Below are positions 56,196-64,000 of a stretch of DNA of 64,000 nucleotides, piece after piece. The stretch is from assembly GCA_032718565.1 (NCBI GenBank), contig JAVGVS010000514.1, positions 182,989-246,988 of the forward strand, in the 5' to 3' direction. Source of the stretch: Distichodus sexfasciatus. Its lineage: Eukaryota > Chordata > Actinopteri > Characiformes > Distichodontidae. The translations under genes and the position numbers were made by a program. How positions within the stretch are numbered: position 1 is the stretch's first letter; every line of letters starts with the position of its first letter. The notes below the pieces were generated by a model that was not told the origin of the DNA, did not search any database, and saw nothing but the letters and a program-made list of their open reading frames with translations.

Positions 56196-57172
56196 GGGAT
56201 TGACAGATGTCTCAGGCAGGTATTTTCCATGTTTGTTAGACTGACAGTTTGTCTGCATCTGCAACAAAGATGCCGCATCATCCCCATGGCGACTAATTAA
56301 GACTAAAAAACGTTAGCTGGAAGTTAGACGGAATGACAGTCTGCTCTCCACAACTGGCTGTTTGGGTTTTGTTTTTCCCTGAAAAGCTCAAATTAAGGAT
56401 TTTCGCTCACATATTTATTTTTGTTGTCAACTCCATTCCCACTTAGAGAAGTCCAACTCGGGAATGAGAGTTTATGTGATAATTATTTTAAACATGCTTA
56501 TTAACGTTTAATTAGGGCTGGTTGATGGGTTAAGGCAGATCTTCAGGTGTCTACTGTAGACTTTTCCCTAGTTAACCTCATTATTCAAGATTCGAGAAGA
56601 ATTCATACCCAATTATGGCTTGCTTTCACATTTAAATTTCCCTTTTGTTGACCCTGCTTCCCCATATTTTATCATAACAAATGGAGGAAAAAGTTTATCG
56701 AAAATGTTTCCGTTTATGATCAGTGCATTTTACTAAAGTGCATAATCTGTGAGCATGCTAGTAATCAATGAAAATAAGCAGTGTAGGGACGTACACAGCT
56801 ACATACAGTGACAGTACTAACTTAGCTACTTAGTAGCTAGTAGCTTAGCTACTTTTAGACCACATTGACACATGGCTGGGTATTTAAAGAAACAGCCATT
56901 TCCCCATCTCTGATTTCAATAATATCCTTGCTCACACCAGATCATTTTCCAAAGAGTATTATGAGCTTGCCGAACCTATAGGTGGCAGTGTAACAAGAAG
57001 AATAAAGCCATGTTAGCCAATAAGAATCCACAAAAACCAATCAGAATGACACAACTTCCTGTTCCTGTTGCACACCTGACGCTAATGCATTTTCTGTCGC
57101 ATACTGTGATGGTTGAAAATTTAAAACTGTTTTCCTTAAAACATTTTTGTTGCTTCTTGAAGACATTTTTGA
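56196..57172. other. Candidate regulatory stretch (56270-56700)
   Basis: Contains catggcgactaattaagact, taacgtttaattagggctgg and other TAAT cores in repeat-free sequence. Near 56781-56870 a cagtgtagggacg start plus repeated agctac phrases may be a hAT scrap. Confidence 0.33.
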
Positions 57173-57366
57173 GGGGATGGTGGTGGTCTAGTGGTCAGGA
57201 TGCTTGCCTCCAGACCACAAGGTCATGGGTTTCAATCCTTCCATCGGCCCTACCATCATTGGGACCCTGAGCAAGACCCCTAAACACAAGATGCTCTGAG
57301 GGAGACTGTTCCTGAAATTATGAGTGAGAATGATAAGAGTGCTAAATGCTGTAAATTTAAATGCTA
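57173..57366 (+). mobile_element. SINE-C, full length
   Basis: Head ggggatggtggtggtctagt, then ggtcatgggtttcaatcctt, and tail gataagagtgctaaatgctg. Confidence 0.88.
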
Positions 57367-57739
57367 AGGCTACGTCAGGAGTCAAGCTGTTCTCTTGGTG
57401 AATTGGCCTCATTTGGTTGCTGACAGTGTGAGAAAATATCTGGAACGGCAAATTTCCCTTTCAGCTAATTCACTTGTCCCTCGGCCCATTCATTTGCGTG
57501 AGCCTCATTGTTAGCTGTTGGCGATGGCCAGCATGTTGTTTGTTCATCATTATCTTAATTAGGTTTTCGGTCTTTTAAGCGCTCATTGACAGGAGGCATT
57601 ACGATGCTAACCCCCAACACCATGCAGGCATCAGCCCCCGTCGATAACGCTGCCAGATCAGATCCTTAACCAAACCCAGGACTTCGAGGAGGGAAAAAAA
57701 ATTAAGAGAAGAAAAAGATGAACTTTCAAACTTTTTGGG
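57367..57739. other. Candidate regulatory stretch (57440-57690)
   Basis: Repeat-free and balanced, with cattatcttaattaggtttt and gtcgataacgctgccagatc. No coding motif. Confidence 0.33.
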
Positions 57740-57930
57740 CGCTGTGGTCTGGTTTTAGTTAGGACTTTTTGTGGCTTTGTTGGGAAATTTTTTGTGGCTT
57801 TGTGAGATCATTTATGGGCTCGATGAAATTATTTATGTGGCTTAATAGGGATATTTTTGGAGCACTGTACAGCCTTTTTGTGGCTTTGTGGGGACATTAT
57901 TGTTCTCACAAACATTTTTGACTTTTTGCA
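57740..57930. repeat. Diffuse 'ttttgtggctttgtgagg' repeat, block 2
   Basis: Units include tttgtggctttgttgggaaa, ttttgtggctttgtgagatc and ttttgtggctttgtggggac. Confidence 0.7.
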
Positions 57931-58560
57931 TTTGTGAGTACAATTTTAGCTTATGTAAGTGGAACATATGTCAGAAGCCATGTTAATGAAATCTTCATTT
58001 CGCATCGATTTCCATTAATAAAGTCAAGTGTTAATCAGCGAGCAGCTTCACGTGGTGCCGTTTTCCAAATGTCAGTCAGAAAAAGCCCAAAAAACAACAA
58101 CTCACATCCCACTGCAAAATCAATGTCTGTCTTCCAGCGTCTAAATGTTTTATTACTGTAAATACAGCAGGAGAGATATGGATCGGGCTGGTTGGGAGGG
58201 AGGAGGTCCGCAATAAAAGCACATTGATCTCCTGAACTCTGTAATATACAGCTGGTCCTGTTGGGAGCCCAGCATGGGGGTTGGGGGGTTGTGATGTAGG
58301 TTGTGACGGAGGGGGTGATGGGGGCCGGGGTGTTGGGGTCTGACTCCGGAGGGAGGCTCCTGGGGGCCAGCCGAACCCTGGCTTATTTGCCCGCTCTTCT
58401 ATTGATGTCCAGAGGATGTGATCTCTTCACTACTGGGGCTCGTCCTTTTTCAATAAGGCAACAGCCGTACGCTCATATCACTCATTTCCACTTGTCTGTT
58501 CAGCAACTGTGAAAGTGTGTGTGTGTGTGTATGGGAGTCTATGTTTGTGCGTGTGGATCG
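57931..58560. other. Candidate regulatory stretch
   Basis: 57990-58190 is repeat-free and balanced (tttccattaataaagtcaag). 58250-58360 is G-rich with ggggttggggggttgtgatg and may form G-quadruplex structure. GT run at 58513-58530. Confidence 0.3.
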
Positions 58561-58589
58561 GGTAGGATATTTAGGTGGCTGAAGACCTT

Positions 58590-59240
58590 TTTGACAAATT
58601 ATATGTCGAAAACATTCAGATTTGTCAGATGTATTTTGTGAGGGGTGTACTCTGTGAGGTCATTTTTGAGGCTTTTCGAGTTGGTAAGACCATTTTTGTG
58701 GCTTTGTGAAGATGCTTTTGTGGCTTTGTGAAAACAAATATTTGTGCAATTGTAGCTTTGTGAGGACGGTTTTAGTTTTGTGGCCTTGTGTGGATATATT
58801 TGTGGTTTTGGGAGTTTGTGATTTTTGTGGTTTTGTGAGGATACTTTTCTTGTTTTGGGAGGACTTTTTGCGTCTTTGTGACACTTTTTGAGTTTTTGTG
58901 GCTTTCTGATGATATTTGTAGCTTTGCAAGGACTTCTTTGTGGCCTTTTGAGTTTGTTAGTGCATTTTTGTAGCTTTGTGGGTTTGTGAAGACATGTCTG
59001 TGGGTTTGTGAGGACACATTTTTGTTGCTTAGTGAGGACACTGGGTTTAATGCATATGTAAGGATATTTTTATTTATTTTGTAAGTTATTTTCAAGTCAA
59101 ACATATGATACAATACAAATGCAAAAAGCTGTTAATAGAACATTTTCAGGTTTTATGTTATGAAGTAAAAGAGGCAAAATATTTTGGTTACAGAGGACCT
59201 CACAAAAATAACAAGATACATGTGTATTTGTGTGTATCTG
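58590..59240. repeat. Diffuse 'ttttgtggctttgtgagg' repeat, block 3
   Basis: About 15-20 irregular units (for example ttttgtggctttgtgaagat) with inserted gtttgtgag segments. Closes with aggacctcacaaaaataaca then GT. Minus frames read as Lys/Thr/Gln/Ser-rich repeats and shift between frames, so this is not coding. Confidence 0.75.
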
Positions 59241-59644
59241 GGGGTGTTTGTGGAGAGCGTGTGAGTGGTTTAGAGAGCAGGTCTGGAGGGAGTCGTTAAC
59301 CCGATCAGAGGCAGATCCATAGATGATTACCAAGGTCAACCTCACTCAATGAAAGGGGCGCAAGGAGCCGGCCAGGTGATTGATGTCGGGGCACAAGTGC
59401 GCTCCTCTAACCACTTTACGGTGTAGAGTTACATACAGTGGGACCAAGCAGAAACATGACACCCGCTTCTGCTTAACGAAGGGTGGGGGGGTAAGGGGTA
59501 ACGTGATGGGTGGAGGAACCAGCAGGTGTCACTCTTGTCTAGCCCCCTCTCTCTGTATGTGAGTGGAAACTCAGAAAATGCTGATAAAATAGTGTGTTTG
59601 TGTTGGGGTGTGTGTTCAAGAGAAAGAGAATACTGAAAGATTAA
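59241..59644. other. Noncoding stretch, nothing recognised
   Basis: Balanced sequence between two repeat blocks, with a G run at 59484-59491. No coding motif. Confidence 0.35.
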
Positions 59645-60430
59645 TGAAATTTGGCAGATTTTTGTGACCTCATGAGGACAAGTGTGGTCAATTTTGTGGC
59701 CTTTTTAGGTAGGACATTTTTGTGGCTTTGAGGGCTTGTAAGGACACTTTTGTGACCTGTGAGGACATTTCTGTGTTTTCTGTTATTGCAAATGATACTT
59801 TGTGGCTTTGTATAGACATTTACGAGATTATGGTTTTGTGAGAACATTCTTGTGGCTTGTGCGGACACTAGTAGCTTTTGTTAATTCAGTGGATATTTTA
59901 TGGTTTTGTGAAGGCATTTGAGAGGTTGGGGCTTTGTAAGGACATTCTTGTGGCCTTGTGCGCTTTGTAAAGGCATTTTTTGTGGCTTTATAAGGACATT
60001 TTTGAAGTTGCGGCTTTATAGGAAAAAATTTGTGGCTTGTGAGGACATTTGTGGCATTTTCTTACTTTCCAAGAACATTTAGTGACTGCACGGTTGTGAG
60101 GTTGTAGCCTTGTGACACATTTTTGTGGCTTTGTGTAGACATTTATGCAACTGCGAAAAACACTTATGATTGAGTGAAAAAACATTTTTGGTTATGATTT
60201 TACGTAAGGACACTTTTTTGGTTTTGGGAGGATATTTTGCACACATTTTGCTTTGTGATGACAATTTTTGTCACGGTAATATCATTTGGGTGGCTTTTAG
60301 GTGACAATTTTATTGGGTTTATGGGGACATTTTTGTCATTACTGGCTTGGTGTGGGACATTTTTCAGACTTTGTCAAGGCATTTTTTCTGCCGTCGTTAA
60401 GAACCTTTTTGTGGCTTTGTACAGATAAAG
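59645..60430. repeat. Diffuse 'ttttgtggctttgtgagg' repeat, block 4
   Basis: The longest block, about 785 bases: ttttgtggctttgagggctt, ttttgtggctttataaggac, tttttgtggctttgtgtaga. Spacing varies, so it is a decayed minisatellite rather than a clean array. Confidence 0.75.
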
Positions 60431-61371
60431 AAAATGTTCAAGAGAGAAAGAGAGTGGAATAGAGAGAAAGAGAGGGATGGAGGGAGTGAGAAAGAGAAAA
60501 TAAGACTGAAAGATTTATTATAGCCCCGAGTGTGATGAAGTGCTGAATGAATTGCAGACGTGTAGGCCAGCAAACGAAAGGCTTTCCGTCAACGTTAATT
60601 TATTGACCAGAATGTCATTGGCTGCCAACAGCAAAGGAAGCGTGGAGGTCGTGAGGTCCATCCTCTTTTTGTCATCTTTTTCTTCATCTGTCCTCCACAT
60701 TTCTTTGCTCTGTTGGTCTCTGTGATGTTGGAATATATACACAAAAATAGAGGCTGCAGAAGCATTTTTCAGTCTCATTCTCTCAGTGCTATGTGAATTT
60801 TGATAATTACTACTTTGAGTCCAATAGTTTAAATTTAAGGAACAATTATAATTTTATGAACCCTTTTCTCAGCTGAAATCAGGTCCTAGGTGATGATGAA
60901 GATGATGATGGTGTTTTTGTGTGTAGTGGCTCCAGCGGTGATGCCAACATATGCTTCACTTTCAAATACATCTCTCAGTAACTCTGTCAGGCTGGGCCTT
61001 TAGTACGCAGAAATTCATTATTAAATATTGTCGCTCAAGGACGAGGAAAACCCGACTCTCGTGCTGCAGTTAGAGCTGGAAGTGGGTTTGTTTGAAGTAA
61101 CAGATTTGAAGGACATTCTGAGCCACTTTTACTGAGCAGAAGGCGTTTTATCCTTTAAAAACCTGACATGACTCACCTATAGAAATGTAACTGTATGACT
61201 AATGTGTTACGCGTTTACCAGACGTTTTTATTTGGATAAAAATCAGTGGCATGGTCTCAGTTTGGTTCCTGTGTGGGGGAAGACTTGAGGGAGAAATGGG
61301 CATGAAGGAGAGGAAAAGACTTTATTAATCCTGAGGGAAACATTTGTGACTTTAGCATGCTCAGTGAAACA
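60431..61371. other. GA run then candidate regulatory stretch (60500-60680)
   Basis: A GAGA run lies at 60440-60500. 60520-60650 is balanced and repeat-free (cgtcaacgttaatttattga). The rest is unremarkable; no coding motif. Confidence 0.3.
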
Positions 61372-61900
61372 TACACTACCAGTCAAAAGTTATTTTTATT
61401 TTCATTACTATTTACATTGTACATTCTCACTAAAGGCATCAAAACTATGAATGAACAGTGTAAGGGCTATTTGACCAAGAAGGAGAGTGATGGAGTGCTG
61501 CGCCACATGGCCTGGCCTCCACGGACACCTGACCAAACCTAATCGAGATGGTCTGGGATGAGATGGACCGCAGAGTGAAGGCAAAAGAGCCAACAAGTGC
61601 TCAGCATCTCTGGGAACTCCTTCAAGACAGTTGGAAAACCATTTCAGGTGACTACCTCATGAAGCTCATCGAGAGAATGCCAAGAGTGTGCAAAGCAGTG
61701 ATCAAAGCAAAGGCTGGTTATTTTCAAGAATCTAAGATATAAACATGTTTTGGGTTATTTCACACTTTTTGTTTACTTCATAAATCCATATGTGTTCATT
61801 CACAGTGCCTTCAGTGAGAATCTACAATGTAAATAGTCATGATAATAAAGAATAAAACATTGAATGGGAAGGTGTGTCCAAACTTTTGACTGGTAGTGTA
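61372..61900 (+). mobile_element. Tc1/mariner element, internally deleted
   Basis: Outer ends cactaccagtcaaaagtt (left) and aacttttgactggtagtg (right) form inverted repeats, each flanked by TA (61372-61373 and 61899-61900), the Tc1/mariner target duplication. Inner parts also pair: ctcactaaaggcatcaaaac on the left corresponds to the complement of gccttcagtgagaatc on the right. At about 525 bases it is well under the 1.2-1.6 kb usual for fish Tc1 copies. The deletion removes most of the transposase. Confidence 0.93.
61458..61742 (+). pseudogene. Tc1 transposase C-terminal remnant, frameshifted
   Basis: Fragment of a Tc1-family DDE transposase. The first segment (GYLTKKESDGVLRHMAWPP, then RTPDQT) ends at 61542. 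The second, in another reading frame, continues IEMVWDEMDRRVKAKEPTS through to FQESKI and stops at 61742. The change of frame falls at the conserved P-D-L-N-P-I-E block, where one base appears missing near 61535. The final catalytic Glu of that block is still encoded. The N-terminal DNA-binding region and both catalytic Asp residues are deleted, so it cannot be active. Confidence 0.9.
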
Positions 61901-62730
61901 TGTGTAAACATGGCCTTAGGTTGTGTTACTCTGTTTGTTTCTTGACTGTCCACCATCGTAGTCAAACCCTGTCTTGTGTGCTACTTGTTTCCCTAGAGAA
62001 TTAATGAAGATTTTTGTTAGTTTCGGCCAGTGCGCCTAAGTTATTTTGTAAAATAAATCCTGGAAAAGGCTCTGCAGTTGTAACTGCAGACAGCAGGTAA
62101 GATTAAAATAGTGTACAACAAATTGCACAAATTAAACAAATACGCTTTTGTATTGCACAGTTTATAGTTTAGAACGGACAATTTATTACTTGAACATTTC
62201 ATTAACGGTATTGTAGTATTACAACTGAAAGGATTCAAAAGAGAATTTCAGAACAGTGGCATAAGTAAAAAAATATATATCAGCAGATGTCGCATATCTA
62301 GTTTAGGAGAGACAAATTATTACCAAAACTTGACCATTTCATTGTGTGTGTATAACGTCATTAAACGCCCATAACAAAGTTTCTATTGATATTGATGTTC
62401 CGTTTCCATTGATGTCCATTGACATCATGGCTTTGGTCTACAAAATTGCTCGCACTCTTATCAGGAGCCCTGCAGACTTTTACTACCTGTTTGATTGTAA
62501 AAAGGTTTTTCAGACCAGCTTTAATGTTATTATCAATTAGAATAATGTGTTACACAGGCAAAGCAAATAATTACACTTGTTTTATATTTTTTGTCGTCAA
62601 ACAAAATAGTTTCCCGCTACAAAAGCCTTTTGCGATTGCTTTTGATAATTATGGGGTTTTTACAGTCCATTAATTACGTGTAACACAATTTAAATACTTG
62701 CGTCTTAACAAGCAATTGCAAAAATTCTCC
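61901..62730. other. AT-rich noncoding stretch, nothing recognised
   Basis: Short frames at 62346-62673 carry no motif. Confidence 0.4.
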
Positions 62731-63307
62731 CTCCTCTGCTTAACTTTACCGTACATTTACCCACGAATACGGAAACCATTAATCACTGCCGCAGTAAAGT
62801 GTGTGTGCTTACATACGTGTGTTTCATGTTTCCCTCTGCCCCTTGTTCCATTCCTCCTCCTCCTCCACCTCCTCTTCTCATTTCGGTGCCCAGCTGCATT
62901 CACACGGGGAAAAAAACACAAATTCATTACTGCCAACGGCATAAACAATTATCAGTCACCTCTAATCCTGTGTTCCAGTAAAAAAAAAATTAAAAAGAGG
63001 AACGAGCCGCCATGAAAAGCGCTTCTCTTTCAGCTCGGCTGTGACTAACACACTTTATTGGAGGTGGACGGACAGGCAAAGCGTCAAGCGCCGGGACAAA
63101 TTAGCACTCGTGTTTAATTCAGTTACATCCTTTGCATTCCCTTCCACATTTACTATCATCGCTGGCGATATTCGGTGGGTGGGGGCGTTGGTGTTGTCTC
63201 AGGGCCCACGGGGGATTCAGGGACCGCATGTTATGGTTGTTGTGGAGGTTGGAGTCAGGTTGCTAAGATTGGGGTCTTGTTCTTGGGATAGTGTTAATAA
63301 GGTTAAT
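62730..63307. other. Candidate regulatory stretch (62740-63180)
   Basis: Repeat-free except a CCT run (62849-62873). Contains cataaacaattatcagtcac and gcactcgtgtttaattcagt. No coding motif. Confidence 0.33.
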
Positions 63308-63498
63308 AAGTTGGCCCCGTGATCAGAAGGTTACCGGTTCAAGTTCCGGACTAGTAAGGGTACCGCTTAGGTACTCATGAGCAAGGCTGCCCACTGCTCC
63401 TTCATGTATGGGTCAATTGCAGAGTTCACACTGGGTTGTGGTGCACTGTGTGCTGTACTGTGCTGTGGTGTGTTCACAGTGACCAATCATCTTTCATT
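63308..63498 (+). mobile_element. SINE-A with internal deletion
   Basis: Starts inside the head (agttggccccgtgatcagaa), B-box region ggttcaagttcc. Then ctcatgagcaaggctgccca skips the middle. Tail gtgttcacagtgaccaatca. Confidence 0.9.
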
Positions 63499-63699
63499 CA
63501 TCACGATCTATCACAATTATGCGACTGCAGCGTCTCAGAGAGATTTGAAGCTGTGTATAAAAGCTTTTCTTCAGAGTGCTAAGGTTTGGATATTTCTAAC
63601 TCGGCTCCTGAAGAAACCGTCCTCTTGTAGAAACTACACACTAAAACCTTGCATGACTCTATCTACAGTTAGTTATCTGTTGTTTTATTTAAGAATGTA

Positions 63700-64000
63700 G
63701 TGTGTGGAATGCAAAAGCCACAATGGAACTGCAAGAATCACAACACAAATGCAAATGGAAATGGGATAAAGGGAAAGTGTTTGGAGACATTTGAGAAGTG
63801 AAACTGTTTTGCAATAAAAGCAATACAAAGTCTCCTGAAAAGAGTTCCAAAACCATCAACAATATGGACTCACTTCTGTTGTGGCTTTCACATTCATGTT
63901 GTGATTTTTGTATTCAAATTGTTTCTTTTCCATGCCTGATATTGCTTTTGCATATAAAAGCCATAGCATGAACTTAAAAGCTACAACACAAATCTAAAAA
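63700..64000. other. Probable dispersed repeat with 'caaaagccacaa' units
   Basis: Phrases gcaaaagccacaatgg, cacaacacaaatgcaaatgg and, in the opposite orientation, gttgtggctttcacattcat and gttgtgatttttgtattcaa recur, giving loose self-complementarity. The element may continue past the window edge. Confidence 0.4.

Overview
This window looks like noncoding DNA from a ray-finned (teleost) fish, possibly an ostariophysan such as a characin, catfish or knifefish; that finer placement is an inference. The evidence is the repeat content. There are about 43 loci of three tRNA-headed SINE families, an internally deleted Tc1/mariner copy, several hAT-type DNA transposon pieces, fragments of non-LTR (LINE) retrotransposons, LTR-like pieces, and very abundant GATA, CA, AAT, CT and GA tracts. 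I found no host protein-coding exon, rRNA or functional tRNA gene. All long open frames fall in simple repeats or transposons, or resemble nothing I recognise. The window is best read as a gene desert or the inside of very large introns.

The SINE names used here are mine. SINE-A has a head like gggcagttggtagcg, an internal pol III B box, a body with gagcaaggtaccgtcccc, and a tail ending in cacaatgacaaataatcac; there are about 30 loci on both strands. SINE-B has a B-box head, a tttcctcccacagtcc body and an (AATG)n tail; there are 6 loci. SINE-C has a head like ggtggtctagtggt and a tail like gataagagtgtctgctaaat; there are 7 loci.

Layout: 1-5,150 is AT-rich DNA, SINEs and GATA-type arrays. 5,400-6,200 is a single-copy-looking stretch. 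6,390-9,510 holds nested SINEs, a hAT end and a long CT tract split by a LINE 3' end. 9,580-10,030 is single-copy-looking and has two RFX X-box-like sites, followed by a 21-bp minisatellite and a polypyrimidine tract. 12,900-15,340 is SINE-rich with a hAT BED-finger remnant. 18,100-19,930 holds a SINE-C interrupted by a 22-bp minisatellite, then a hAT copy carrying nested insertions. 22,276-23,215 is a 940-bp polypurine tract. 24,213-25,438 is a hAT element with both ends and a degenerate 8-bp target duplication. 29,310-29,995 is a fold-back cluster of SINE-A pieces. 33,000-36,130 holds another hAT copy and a local duplication with inverted arms. 40,436-41,624 is a SINE-A split by an 819-bp LTR-like insertion and bracketed by direct repeats. 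48,790-49,250 is a LINE C-terminal remnant, followed by a CCAA-rich array. 53,354-53,600 is a small MITE. 55,850-60,430 contains four blocks of a diffuse 'ttttgtggctttgtgagg' repeat. 61,372-61,900 is the Tc1 copy.

Between the repeats lie roughly 20 stretches of balanced, non-repetitive sequence rich in TAAT/ATTA and other short motifs. In a gene-poor vertebrate region such stretches are reasonable candidates for conserved noncoding regulatory elements. Conservation cannot be seen from one sequence, so these calls are deliberately low confidence.
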